The position numbers and the translations under genes are program-made. Under the pieces are notes generated by a model. That model was given only the letters and a program-made list of their open reading frames with translations, was not told the DNA's origin and ran no database searches. From assembly GCF_050268245.1 (NCBI RefSeq), contig NZ_JBNNGK010000004.1, positions 124,001 through 188,000 of the forward strand: a DNA stretch of 64,000 nucleotides. Direction: 5' to 3'. The DNA comes from JBNNGK01 sp050268245. GTDB lineage: Bacteria > Pseudomonadota > Gammaproteobacteria > Enterobacterales > Enterobacteriaceae. Within the stretch, counting starts at the first letter, position 1, and every line of letters begins with the position of its first letter. This document shows positions 1 to 8,680 of this stretch, piece by piece.

Positions 1-2
1 CC

Positions 3-1043
3 GGCGTGATACTACGTAACGATAGCAAGGATTTTTACACGTTGATCACACCGACCGGTCAGGCTTTGGATGGTTCGTGGAATACCTTACGCCCTCTCAC
101 TATTAATCTTGCTTCGGGTAGGGTCTCACTGCGCAATGGTGTTGATATATCGGGTGGTGCCTTGGTATCACATGATGCAGGGATTAGCGCTATGACAACA
201 GGCCCCGCATCGCTCATTGATGGGCAGACATACGGCGCCCCAGAGATACAAACCCATTTCACTAGTGGTAATGTGACCACCACAATGAAAATGTCTACCC
301 GCTTTGCGGCCGGGAAAGAAGAAATGGGATTAATTTCTTATCGGGATTCAGAAGGTGTTTGTAATGAAATGAAATTACGAAAAGGAGGCGGTTTAGATAT
401 CGGCGGATCTTTTATTTCAAGTAGCTCACACTGGGGAGTCATGAAATGTAGCGATGCCGTTTCGGAAAATGCCACTTCCGCCTGGAACTATGGCATGGTG
501 CTTTATGGGCGAGCTCATGAACACAATGTCGGTTTTTCACACTATGAGCAATTCAATAGTCACACGGCCGCTGTTATATCAGTCAATGAAGATAATGTTA
601 AAGTTAATATAGGATTTCACTTTAGAAGCAACGGAATTGGGTATGCTAATAACGGTTGGCAAACTTTTTCTGATCGCCGAATTAAAGACGACATCAGAGA
701 AATCGATAGGCCGCTTGAAAAACTACTGACCCTCAAGCCTTACACTTACTACAAAAATGGCGATAGCTTTCGCAGTGCATCGATTATGGCTCAGGACCTT
801 CTAGCGGTTCTTCCTGAAGGTGTAACGAATACTGGAACATTTATTAGACGAGATGGTGTGGAGGTAGACAACTGCCTGGCAGTCTCAAATGAGGCAGTGA
901 TTGGCTTACTTGTTGGTGCTGTAAGTGAACTTCACAAAAAGTTGCATGAGCAAGAACAGCGTCTTTCTGCTGTGGAAGATATTGTAAAGTCGTTGCATGA
1001 GAATATCCCTACTTCAAAAATAAAAACAAAGAATGAAAATTAA
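3..1043 (+). CDS. Phage-type tail fibre/spike protein with C-terminal S74 chaperone domain (5' end outside window)
   Basis: The frame is open to the left edge of the window, so the true start is probably upstream; a GTG at position 6 is the first possible start inside. The visible 345 residues are beta-rich fibre-like sequence followed, from about residue 220, by an intramolecular chaperone domain of the peptidase S74 family: an FSDRRIKDDI motif, then LKPYTYY and IMAQDL blocks and a helical coiled-coil-like tail. In this family the Ser of the SD motif is the self-cleavage point that releases the chaperone after trimer folding. The protein is probably a receptor-binding tail fibre of a prophage, a phage-tail bacteriocin or a related remnant. 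No other tail genes are in the window. It lies 292 bp before the bacteriocin gene on the same strand. Confidence 0.75.
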   Translation, partial: GVILRNDSKDFYTLITPTGQALDGSWNTLRPLTINLASGRVSLRNGVDISGGALVSHDAGISAMTTGPASLIDGQTYGAPEIQTHFTSGNVTTTMKMSTRFAAGKEEMGLISYRDSEGVCNEMKLRKGGGLDIGGSFISSSSHWGVMKCSDAVSENATSAWNYGMVLYGRAHEHNVGFSHYEQFNSHTAAVISVNEDNVKVNIGFHFRSNGIGYANNGWQTFSDRRIKDDIREIDRPLEKLLTLKPYTYYKNGDSFRSASIMAQDLLAVLPEGVTNTGTFIRRDGVEVDNCLAVSNEAVIGLLVGAVSELHKKLHEQEQRLSAVEDIVKSLHENIPTSKIKTKNEN

Positions 1044-1335
1044 AATAATTATGATTCTGTCTGATTAAAATAAAAACTGCTGAATGAGTTTTTATTTGAT
1101 TATGTGAAATCGCACCCTGGAATATACTCGTAGCATCAATATCAACTGACGGTTCTAAGTGCTCAAAGAAGAATGTGGAACTTCACTGAGTTGTAATCCT
1201 ATTTGATAAGGCTTGGCCGATCGTCGGCCAACAGGCAGAGTTGATACTTTGAGCGCCAATCAGCCAATTGAGCGTATTTTACTATGGATAGATAAATACA
1301 TTCGATAATGTATAAATAATCAAGGAGATGTTGTC

Positions 1336-3372
1336 ATGGCGACACCCGCTTACTATAGAGATGGCGTACCCTATTCAGCCGATGGGCAGGTTATTATAAC
1401 TATAACTAATGGCTCCCCTGGTATTACAGGGAGTATTGGCATTAGCCCTAATAATCCGTTCCCTATTTTTGTCCCGTGGGGGGCAACGCATGGTGGTGGG
1501 GGGATAGCGTATGATCCGAACAAGATTGTCTTTTACGGATTATCTGCTTTACGAGATAGTCAGGAAAAAATAAATAAAATCTTGGATCAGGCTAAAAGTG
1601 CTTATCCACCGAATGCAGAGAAGATCAGGGAGGAGGCCAGTGATTTACTTGCCTATTTAATAGTTTCTTGGCTTATTAATGTTCCTGAAATAAATTCAGT
1701 GGCCAATGCCTTTCAGGATGCGATTAATTCATTGCAAATGAATATTGACTTAAAAAATCAGGTGGAAGAAAGGGTCTCAGGACAAGTACAGGAGACGAAG
1801 AATAGCTTTCTGGATTTTATGAATAACAATAAGCTCTCGAATTTTATCGACAAGTCTGCTGGTATGATTGATGTGGCCATATCAACAACGGGGCCATGGT
1901 TCATCAATTTATGGAATGAGACCGTTCCGCCTAAAATTAACGCGGAAATTGAGGGGAAAAATGAACTCGTCACCTACCTTGATCGGGTGAATACCATTAC
2001 GGAAGATGTGATTGCTAAGAGAAATGTACTGGCTGAGCTAAAAAACAGGGTTGAAGCTGAAATTCGTAAAGCTGAGGAGGCACGAAAGGCAGAAGAGGCG
2101 CGTAAAACTGAGGAAGCGCGGAAGGCAGAAGAGGCCCGCAAAGCCCTGTTTGGCAAAGCAGGTATTCTGGATGCACCTATGTACACGTCGGAGAGAGTGG
2201 AAGCGGCTAATGCGGCGTTGGCGGCAACAGGAGCAATCGTACTTAATCGTGCAGGCGGTATGGTACAGTTATCTACGGTGGCTAAGAGTGTCATGATGGC
2301 GGCCAGCGAGTTGGCCGGCTGGGTGTCGAGCGCCGTATGGCGAGGTACTATTTCTGTGGCGGAGGCTGCAACAGCCAGTAGCGTAGGGGCCACAGTCGGT
2401 GCTTTCGTTGTCGGATTCTGGCCAGGGAAAGCCGGGGAAGGCAGCGACAACGTTCCCGGTCGTGACATAGCGTTATTTGCCGTTCAGGCGAGCCTGGTTG
2501 CTGCGGGTAAAACGGCTGTCTGGCCAGAAATGAGCGTGGTCGATTTGCCTGTTCGCGGCTTTATTACCACGGGCAACAACGGTCAGCAAGAGGTCATGCT
2601 GGTTAAAACAGGGGTTGGAGGTGTCTCAGCCAGTGTACCTGTGTATCGGCCGGTGCGTGATGAAAAAACGGGTCTGGACAGGATAACGTTGCCGGCGGTG
2701 GCAGGCGTGCCATCGCGAACTATCTTGGTTAACCCAGCACCTGTCGAATCCACAGTGCCGTCCCATACAGGCAACGATACTCCGGTACCGGTGACGCCAG
2801 CGCACACCGGTACGGAGATTAGGCAGGCGGACAGCATCGTGACCATCCCCTTCCCGGTGAATGACCTCCCAGCGCTACAGGATTTTATTTATTGGCAGCC
2901 GGATGCCACAGGGACGGGTGTTGAAGCAATTTATGTGATGCTCAGTGGTATCTATGGTGAAACGAATGCCAAAGGTAAGTACAGTGGTCGAGACTTCCAT
3001 ATGGATAAAGCCGGGGGACCAATCCAAAATCTGGACTGGAAAGGTGCCAGCATTGATCGCGCCGGCGTTGATAAGATTAAATTACACACGGGGCGATTTG
3101 GGGAATCGCCCGAAAATAGAGTGATGATCGATCGTCTGGAAAAAATCCTGAAAGGGGAGTTGTCCCCGACTGATACAGATCGACGATTTTATACACATGA
3201 AATCAGAGAGTTGGAGCGTTATCGAGTTTTGGGTGTTCCCGATTGGATATCTCCTGATGATGACGGTGTTACGTGGAATAACACTCATACCGCGGCGTTA
3301 GAAGACTATAAATTAAGTAGTGATCGCTCTCTACTATACACCTCGGAAGCATTAAAATCTGGCGATGAATAA
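1336..3372 (+). CDS. S-type-pyocin/colicin-like bacteriocin with C-terminal toxin tip
   Basis: A 678-residue secreted-toxin candidate with a strong ribosome site (AAGGAGATG) before the ATG. The N-terminal ~70 residues are Gly/Pro-rich. Residues ~75-240 are helical, and ~244-266 carry four K(A/T)EEAR-type repeats, a charged coiled coil. Residues ~270-500 have the Ala/Val-rich pattern of the S-type pyocin translocation region. The last ~140 residues form the toxin tip, with HTGRFG, TDTDRRFYTHE and WNNTHTA blocks. I do not recognise the tip's catalytic class; a nuclease is likely by analogy, but this is inference. The immunity gene follows at once. No lysis gene and no convincing LexA box were found. 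Most of the tip is duplicated downstream in a truncated form. Confidence 0.8.
   Translation: MATPAYYRDGVPYSADGQVIITITNGSPGITGSIGISPNNPFPIFVPWGATHGGGGIAYDPNKIVFYGLSALRDSQEKINKILDQAKSAYPPNAEKIREEASDLLAYLIVSWLINVPEINSVANAFQDAINSLQMNIDLKNQVEERVSGQVQETKNSFLDFMNNNKLSNFIDKSAGMIDVAISTTGPWFINLWNETVPPKINAEIEGKNELVTYLDRVNTITEDVIAKRNVLAELKNRVEAEIRKAEEARKAEEARKTEEARKAEEARKALFGKAGILDAPMYTSERVEAANAALAATGAIVLNRAGGMVQLSTVAKSVMMAASELAGWVSSAVWRGTISVAEAATASSVGATVGAFVVGFWPGKAGEGSDNVPGRDIALFAVQASLVAAGKTAVWPEMSVVDLPVRGFITTGNNGQQEVMLVKTGVGGVSASVPVYRPVRDEKTGLDRITLPAVAGVPSRTILVNPAPVESTVPSHTGNDTPVPVTPAHTGTEIRQADSIVTIPFPVNDLPALQDFIYWQPDATGTGVEAIYVMLSGIYGETNAKGKYSGRDFHMDKAGGPIQNLDWKGASIDRAGVDKIKLHTGRFGESPENRVMIDRLEKILKGELSPTDTDRRFYTHEIRELERYRVLGVPDWISPDDDGVTWNNTHTAALEDYKLSSDRSLLYTSEALKSGDE
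3055..3243 (+). repeat. Direct repeat A, copy 1 (inside bacteriocin gene)
   Basis: About 189 bp encoding the RAGVDKIKLHTGRFG to LGVPD part of the toxin tip. It is almost identical to 3883-4071 (one mismatch noticed), at an offset of 828 bp, which is a whole number of codons. Confidence 0.9.
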
Positions 3373-3388
3373 ATTCAGAGAGGGAGTT

Positions 3389-3664
3389 ATGATTGATTTC
3401 AAAACAATGTTTGATAATGAGGAAATATCGGAAATAGTTTTATTTCTTTCTGGCCGAAAAGATGGTGGGATATCCCACCCTCAATTAGATGGTTACTGCA
3501 CTACGTATGGGAATTCTCGTATATCAAATATTGAACTAATTTCGTTAGTGAAGAATATGCGAGAAAAAAACTATATATCATCTAATGGGAAAGGGGGATA
3601 TAAAAAAGGTCCAAACTGGGAGGAACCTAAATTTGTGGCCGAGAAAAAGTACGGCATCGAATAG
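3389..3664 (+). CDS. Bacteriocin immunity protein (cognate to the full-length toxin)
   Basis: A 91-residue small protein just after the bacteriocin gene. I chose the ATG at 3389 because GAGAGGGAG sits just before it and because the second immunity protein aligns from the same point (MIDFKTM against MVDYNAM). An in-frame ATG at 3365 would overlap the toxin gene and lacks a matching segment in the paralogue. The N-terminal two thirds differ strongly from the second immunity protein, while the last 21 residues (from KKGPNW onward) are identical to it. The placement is the standard colicin/pyocin arrangement, so immunity to the adjacent toxin is inferred from context; the family itself was not recognised. 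Confidence 0.75.
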   Translation: MIDFKTMFDNEEISEIVLFLSGRKDGGISHPQLDGYCTTYGNSRISNIELISLVKNMREKNYISSNGKGGYKKGPNWEEPKFVAEKKYGIE

Positions 3665-3747
3665 CCGTCGGTGTTTTCTGAACGGTATGTTTTGAACAAC
3701 GTCCAATAAACCTCCGTTGGTAGGAGGTTTTCTTTGGCGGCTAACTT
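3601..3747 (+). repeat. Direct repeat B, copy 1 (immunity 3' end plus terminator)
   Basis: Covers the last 21 codons of the first immunity gene, the spacer and the terminator. The first 64 bp are identical to 4441-4504 and the rest differ at scattered positions. Offset to copy 2 is 840 bp. Confidence 0.9.
3708..3735 (+). terminator. Rho-independent terminator after first immunity gene
   Basis: AACCTCC (3709-3715) pairs with GGAGGTT (3723-3729) around a GTTGGTA loop, and a T-rich run follows (TTTTCTTT). It ends the toxin-immunity unit. A near-identical copy follows the second immunity gene. Confidence 0.75.
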
Positions 3748-4197
3748 ATGGCTAGATCGTTTTTTGGGATTCTTGGAACAGTCAACATCGTTAAGCCGCC
3801 ATGTTCAGTCACCAAAAGACCGACGCCTGTCGAATCTACAGGTAACAATGCTACACCGGTACGGAGATCGGGCAGGCGGACTGATCGCGCTGGCGTTGAT
3901 AAGATTAAATTACACACGGGGCGATTTGGGGAATCGCCCGAAAATAGAGTGATGATCGATCGTCTGGAAAAAATCCTGAAAGGGGAGTTGTCCCCGACTG
4001 ATACAGATCGACGATTTTATACACATGAAATCAGAGAGTTGGAGCGTTATCGAGTTTTGGGTGTTCCCGATGGTACGGTTCCAGAGAATAACTATGAAGT
4101 CTGGAACAACACACATACAGCATCATTAGAAGATTACCAACTTAGTTCTGATGAAAACCTGTTGTATACGCCAGATGCACTAAACATGACTAAATGA
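3748..4197 (+). pseudogene. Orphan bacteriocin toxin tip (truncated second module)
   Basis: A 149-codon frame whose C-terminal ~105 residues repeat the bacteriocin tip, from RAGVDKIKLHTGRFG onward. The first ~60 residues after the junction match the parent; the last ~41 diverge (GTVPENNYEV replaces WISPDDDGVT, then WNNTHTASLEDYQL). The N-terminal ~45 residues have no protein-like character and come partly from shortened pieces of the parent gene, so the ATG at 3748 is probably not a working start. There is no translocation region. The arrangement matches the orphan toxin tips known from Rhs and CDI loci, silent modules kept with their own immunity gene. It might be expressed at a low level, but I would treat it as a recombination reserve. 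Confidence 0.7.
3883..4071 (+). repeat. Direct repeat A, copy 2 (inside orphan tip)
   Basis: Second copy of the toxin-tip repeat at 3055-3243, in the same reading frame relative to its own downstream tail. Just upstream, 3826-3881 contains shortened pieces of the parent gene (matching parts of 2740-2833) with gaps between them. Confidence 0.9.
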
Positions 4198-4213
4198 ATT
4201 TAGAGGTACTGAA

Positions 4214-4504
4214 ATGGTAGATTATAATGCAATGGTAAAGAATGAAAGTATGGCTGACGTTATTTTATATTTGGTTGGGCGCGAAGAGAACGGTATAGGA
4301 TATCCATCTATAGATCGATTTTTTGGCAGGTATAACGCTGATAAAAAATATGAGGCATATAACATAAAGTTAATTGCTGAAACAAAGCTACTTGAGGAAA
4401 GTGGGAAAATATATTCTTCTAGAACCTATGGGGCGGGGTGTAAAAAAGGTCCAAACTGGGAGGAACCTAAATTTGTGGCCGAGAAAAAGTACGGCATCGA
4501 ATAG
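4214..4504 (+). CDS. Second immunity protein, paired with the orphan toxin tip
   Basis: A 96-residue protein, 16 bp after the orphan tip, preceded by a weak GAGG-type ribosome site. It aligns with the first immunity protein along its whole length, but the N-terminal ~75 residues are diverged (shared pattern of ILYLVGREENGI against VLFLSGRKDGGI) while the last 21 residues are identical. Its likely role is protection against the diverged tail of the orphan tip, or against sister strains carrying that tip. This is inference from position and pattern. Confidence 0.7.
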   Translation: MVDYNAMVKNESMADVILYLVGREENGIGYPSIDRFFGRYNADKKYEAYNIKLIAETKLLEESGKIYSSRTYGAGCKKGPNWEEPKFVAEKKYGIE

Positions 4505-4587
4505 TCTTCGGTACTTTCTGAACGGTATGTTTTGAACAACGTCCAATAAACCTCCGTTGGTTGGAGGTTTTCTTCGGTGACTAACTT
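4441..4587 (+). repeat. Direct repeat B, copy 2 (immunity 3' end plus terminator)
   Basis: Second copy of the immunity-end repeat. Together with repeat A it brackets the variable toxin-tail/immunity segment of each module. Confidence 0.9.
4548..4575 (+). terminator. Rho-independent terminator after second immunity gene
   Basis: AACCTCC and GGAGGTT stem around a GTTGGTT loop followed by TTTTCTT. It is a near copy of the terminator at 3708-3735. Confidence 0.7.
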
Positions 4588-4771
4588 CAGGGCAGAACGA
4601 TGATAGTGGCTGTAATACGGTGATGCAGCCAACAGCGTGGTTTGTGAAAGACGCGAAAATCCCTCTCTGGGTGTCCGCCATACGTAAGTGGAAAAATCTC
4701 TGGGAGCTTATATAACTAAGTAACCGGGACGAACGCTGTCACGTCAAAGACGCAGGGGAAAGGAGGAGGGA

Positions 4772-5377
4772 ATGAAACTGATCGGCAGTTACACCAGCCC
4801 ATTTGTGCGTAAGATTTCCGTGATGTTGCTGGAAAAGGGCTGTGTGTTTGAATTCGTCAACGATCCGCCGTATGAGGCGGATAGCCGGGTGCTGACATTT
4901 AACCCGTTGGGTAAAGTGCCGGTGCTGATCGCCGATGACGGCGAGGTATTTTATGATTCGCGGGTGATTGCTGAGTATCTTGAGCTATTGCCAGCAACGC
5001 CCGCATTTTTGCCCGCCGATCGCGTCGTGGCGCTACGTATTCGTCAGGTAGAAGCCTTGGCGGATGGCGTAACGGAAGCGGCTGCGACGTTGTTTCGTGA
5101 GAGCAAACGCCCCTCGGCCCAACAGGATGGCGACGGGATGTTGCGCCAACGCCAGAAGCTTCAGCATGGATTGGATGCCCTAGAAGCGCTGGCGCGGGAA
5201 AAAACGCGGCTGAACGGTGCATCATTGAACGTGGCGGACATCGCCACCGGCTGTACGCTGGGTTATCTGAACTTCCGTCGTATCCTACCCAATTGGTGCG
5301 TTGGCCGCCCAGCATTGGTTAAGCTGGCTGAACGGCTGTTTGTCCGCGAGAGCTTTGCCCGCACCCAGCCACCTTGA
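4772..5377 (+). CDS. yibF: Glutathione S-transferase family protein YibF
   Basis: A 201-residue protein with a thioredoxin-fold N-terminal half (MKLIGSYTSPFVRK, then NPLGKVPVL and a DSRVIAEYLE glutathione-site motif) and a helical C-terminal half ending RESFARTQPP. It is close to E. coli YibF in length and sequence as I know it. The ribosome site AAAGGAGGAGGG before the ATG is very strong. As in E. coli it lies directly before selA on the same strand. The substrate of this GST class is not established. Confidence 0.93.
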   Translation: MKLIGSYTSPFVRKISVMLLEKGCVFEFVNDPPYEADSRVLTFNPLGKVPVLIADDGEVFYDSRVIAEYLELLPATPAFLPADRVVALRIRQVEALADGVTEAAATLFRESKRPSAQQDGDGMLRQRQKLQHGLDALEALAREKTRLNGASLNVADIATGCTLGYLNFRRILPNWCVGRPALVKLAERLFVRESFARTQPP

Positions 5378-5444
5378 CATTATTGGCGGATGGGCGCATT
5401 TTTCGCCCATCTTGCTGATATGAAAAAAATAACATTGAGCGACC

Positions 5445-6836
5445 ATGAGCACAGCAACCCACTCACTTTACAGCCAACTTCCCGCCATCGATCGCCTGTT
5501 GCGCGAACCCGCTATTGCACCTTTCGTCGCCACCCACGGCCCAACGCTGATTGGCGAACTGTTACGTCAACTGCAAGCGCAAGCGCGCGAAGCGATTAAG
5601 CAGCAGGCGAGTCTGCCCGACTGGTGCGATGACTGGCCGCAGGCCTTGCAGCAGCGGCTGGCGCAGCAACAGCAACCGGCGTTAAAAACGGTATTCAATC
5701 TTAGTGGCACCGTGCTGCACACCAATCTGGGGCGGGCGCAATTGGCACAGCCGGCGATCGACGCCATTAGCCAGGTGATGGGCGCGGCGGTGACGTTGGA
5801 ATACGATTTAGACGGTGCCGGGCGTGGCCACCGTGATCGTGCGGTAGCCGATTTATTGTGCCAACTGACCGGCGCGGAAGACGCCTGCATTGTGAATAAC
5901 AATGCGGCCGCCGTCTTGCTGATGCTGGCGGCGGTGACGCCCGGTAAGCAAGTGGTGGTATCACGCGGGGAACTGGTCGAAATTGGCGGCGCGTTTCGCA
6001 TTCCAGACGTCATGCGTCAGGCGGGTTGCCAACTGGTCGAGGTGGGCACTACCAACCGTACCCATCTAAAAGATTATCGCAACGCCATCAATGAACACAC
6101 CGGTTTATTGATGAAAGTGCACACCAGTAACTACAGCATTCAGGGCTTTACCGCGGCGGTGGATGAGGCTGAACTGGCGGAATTAGGCCAGGAGTTCGGG
6201 GTGGTGACTGCGACCGATTTGGGCAGCGGATCGCTTATCGATATGACTCAATATGGCCTGCCGGCGGAACCGATGCCGCAACGTCTGCTGGCGGCAGGCG
6301 TCGATCTGGTGACTTTTTCTGGCGACAAGCTGCTTGGTGGCCCGCAGGCTGGCATCATCGTCGGTAAAAAAGCCCTGATTGCGCAATTGCAGCAGCACCC
6401 GCTCAAACGCGCATTGCGCGTTGGCAAAATGACATTGGCGGCGCTGGAAGCCACACTGCGGTTATATTTACAGCCTGAACGATTGGCGCAGCAGTTGCCA
6501 ACGCTGCGTTTATTGACGCGCCCCCAGCAGGAGATGCAGCAAGCGGCTGAACGCCTGCTGACGCGGTTAACGCCACATTTCAGCGGGCAATTCAGCCTGC
6601 GTGCTGAACCGTGCTGGTCGCAAATTGGCAGTGGCTCGCTGCCGGTCGATCGCTTGCCGAGCTACGCCTTAACTTTCACGCCGCAGGATGGTCGAGGTGC
6701 CACACTGGAGCGATTAGCCGAGCGTTGGCGTGGGCTGCCGCAGCCGGTGATTGGCCGCATTAAGGACGGCAAGCTGTGGTTGGATTTACGCTGTTTGACG
6801 CAGGAAGCGGCGCTGGCAGAGGCACTAAGCGTATGA
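5445..6836 (+). CDS. selA: L-seryl-tRNA(Sec) selenium transferase
   Basis: A 463-residue cytoplasmic PLP enzyme that converts seryl-tRNA(Sec) to selenocysteyl-tRNA(Sec) using selenophosphate. The sequence follows E. coli SelA throughout: SLYSQLPAIDRLL near the N-terminus, NLSGTVLHTNLGRA, EDACIVNNNAAAVLL, and FSGDKLLGGPQ with the PLP lysine at residue 295, the same number as in E. coli. Its stop overlaps the selB start (ATGA), indicating translational coupling. The tRNA it acts on, selC, is also in this window at 19.4 kb. Confidence 0.97.
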   Translation: MSTATHSLYSQLPAIDRLLREPAIAPFVATHGPTLIGELLRQLQAQAREAIKQQASLPDWCDDWPQALQQRLAQQQQPALKTVFNLSGTVLHTNLGRAQLAQPAIDAISQVMGAAVTLEYDLDGAGRGHRDRAVADLLCQLTGAEDACIVNNNAAAVLLMLAAVTPGKQVVVSRGELVEIGGAFRIPDVMRQAGCQLVEVGTTNRTHLKDYRNAINEHTGLLMKVHTSNYSIQGFTAAVDEAELAELGQEFGVVTATDLGSGSLIDMTQYGLPAEPMPQRLLAAGVDLVTFSGDKLLGGPQAGIIVGKKALIAQLQQHPLKRALRVGKMTLAALEATLRLYLQPERLAQQLPTLRLLTRPQQEMQQAAERLLTRLTPHFSGQFSLRAEPCWSQIGSGSLPVDRLPSYALTFTPQDGRGATLERLAERWRGLPQPVIGRIKDGKLWLDLRCLTQEAALAEALSV

Positions 6837-8668
6837 TTATTGCGACAGCGGGGCATGTCGATCACGGCAAAACCACCTTATTGCAGGCGATCACCGGCGT
6901 GAACGCCGATCGTCTGCCGGAAGAAAAACGCCGAGGTATGACCATCGATCTGGGTTATGCCTACTGGCCGCAGCCTGATGGCCGGGTATTGGGCTTTATC
7001 GACGTGCCGGGCCACGAAAAATTTCTCAGTAACATGCTGGCGGGGATTGGCGGCATCGACCATGCGTTGCTGGTGGTCGCCTGCGACGACGGCGTGATGC
7101 CACAAACCCGTGAGCATCTGGCGATTTTGCGTTTGAGTGGGCAGCCTGATGTGACCGTGGCGCTGACCAAGGCGGACCGTGTCGATCAGGTGCGGGTGGC
7201 GGAAGTGATGCGGCAGGTGAGCGCAGAGCTGGCGCAACAAGGTTGGGCGCAGGCACCGCTGTTTGTTACGGCGGCAGCGCAGGCGATTGGCATCGATGCG
7301 TTACGCCAGCATTTGTTGGCTTTAGCCTCCTGCGAGCGTCGGTTAACGCAGCGTTTCCGGCTGGCGGTGGATCGCGCCTTTAGCGTGAAAGGTGCGGGGC
7401 TGGTGGTGACCGGCACCGCGCTAGGCGGCACGGTGGCGGTGGGGGATACGCTGTGGCTGACCGGTGCCGATACGCCGCTGCGGGTGCGCGGTTTGCACGC
7501 GCAGAATCAGGTGGTGGAGCAGGCGCAGGCCGGGCAGCGTATCGCGTTAAATCTCAGCGGCGATGTGGGTAAAGCCGAGGTGACGCGCGGTGATTGGCTG
7601 CTGGCGCAGCAGCCTCCCGCGGCCTGCGAACGGGTGCTGGTGGCGCTGGAATTAGATAAGCCGATACAACACTGGCAATCGGTGCATGTGCATCACGCGG
7701 CTAGCCACCTGACCGGCCGCGTTGCGTTGCTGAACGCCAATCTGGCCGAGCTGATATTCGATCGCCCGCTATTTTTGGCGGAAGACGATCGCATTGTTCT
7801 GCGTGATATTGGTGCCCGTGAAACGCTGGGTGCCGCGCGGGTGCTCACGCTGGCGGTGCCAAAGCGAGGCAAACGACAGCCTGCGTTTTTGGCTTGGTTA
7901 ACGCAGGTTGCGCAAGCGTCTGATGATGCGCAACGGCTGGCACTGCAGTTGACGCAGGGAACGCTGGATCTGGCGGCGTTTGCTTGGGCACGGCAACTGA
8001 CAGACAGCGGGCTGGCGCAACGGCTGGACGAGCAACCCCTATTCGTTGCGGCGGGCAAGGCGCTGGCCGATGAGCACGTGCAGCAGGCACAGCAGCGTTT
8101 GTTGCAGGTGTTGGCGGATTATCATCAACAACATGACGACCAATTAGGGCTGGGGCGCGCGCGGCTGCGGCGCATGGCATTGCCGACGCTGGATGAAGCG
8201 CTGGTGTTTAAAATGATCGAACGGCTGTTGGCTGACGGTTTGCTACAAAACACCCGTGGCTGGTTGCACCTGCCGGATCACGGCTTGGCGTTTAGCGCGG
8301 CGGAACAGGCTTTGTGGCAGCGTATCGCGCCTTTGTTTGGCGATGAGCCGTGGTGGGTGCGCGATCTGGCGGCTGAGCTGAGCGTGGAAGAGAACGACGT
8401 GCGTGCCACGTTGCGCAAAGCCGCGCAGTTGGGGCACGTCACGGCCGTGGTGATCGATCGTTATTATCACAGCCAACGAATTGGGCAATTTGCCGGGCTG
8501 ATCCGCGAACTGCACGCTAGCCAAGGCAGCGCCAATGCGGCTGATTTTCGCGATCGGCTCGGCGTCGGCCGCAAGTTAGCTATACAGGTGCTTGAATTCT
8601 TTGACCGCAGCGGTTTTACCCGCCGCAAAGGCAACCAACACCTGTTACGCGATGCCGGGCTGTTCTGA
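6833..8668 (+). CDS. selB: Selenocysteine-specific elongation factor SelB
   Basis: A 611-residue GTPase that carries selenocysteyl-tRNA to UGA codons marked by a SECIS hairpin. The start is the ATG overlapping the selA stop; a longer in-frame extension upstream lies wholly inside selA and is not needed. Motifs: GHVDHGKT at residues 7-14, RRGMTIDLGYAY, DVPGHEKF and TKAD, followed by EF-Tu-like beta domains and C-terminal winged helices (to about residue 610) that bind the SECIS RNA. The gene ends 12 bp from the end of the convergent mdfA-like gene. Confidence 0.97.
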   Translation: MIIATAGHVDHGKTTLLQAITGVNADRLPEEKRRGMTIDLGYAYWPQPDGRVLGFIDVPGHEKFLSNMLAGIGGIDHALLVVACDDGVMPQTREHLAILRLSGQPDVTVALTKADRVDQVRVAEVMRQVSAELAQQGWAQAPLFVTAAAQAIGIDALRQHLLALASCERRLTQRFRLAVDRAFSVKGAGLVVTGTALGGTVAVGDTLWLTGADTPLRVRGLHAQNQVVEQAQAGQRIALNLSGDVGKAEVTRGDWLLAQQPPAACERVLVALELDKPIQHWQSVHVHHAASHLTGRVALLNANLAELIFDRPLFLAEDDRIVLRDIGARETLGAARVLTLAVPKRGKRQPAFLAWLTQVAQASDDAQRLALQLTQGTLDLAAFAWARQLTDSGLAQRLDEQPLFVAAGKALADEHVQQAQQRLLQVLADYHQQHDDQLGLGRARLRRMALPTLDEALVFKMIERLLADGLLQNTRGWLHLPDHGLAFSAAEQALWQRIAPLFGDEPWWVRDLAAELSVEENDVRATLRKAAQLGHVTAVVIDRYYHSQRIGQFAGLIRELHASQGSANAADFRDRLGVGRKLAIQVLEFFDRSGFTRRKGNQHLLRDAGLF

Positions 8669-8680
8669 CCACAGTTTTTA

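Noticed and set aside
1044..1335. LexA box before the bacteriocin gene
   Set aside because: No CTGT-N8-ACAG dyad was found; AT-rich half-matches were too weak to call SOS control.
1974..2468. Long open frame on the minus strand inside the bacteriocin gene
   Set aside because: Its composition (Ala/Ser/Arg-rich repeats opposite the EEAR repeats) is a mirror of the coding strand, and it has no ribosome site.
7693..8058. Several open frames opposite selB
   Set aside because: They are opposite-strand shadows of a well-conserved, GC-rich gene and encode no recognisable protein.
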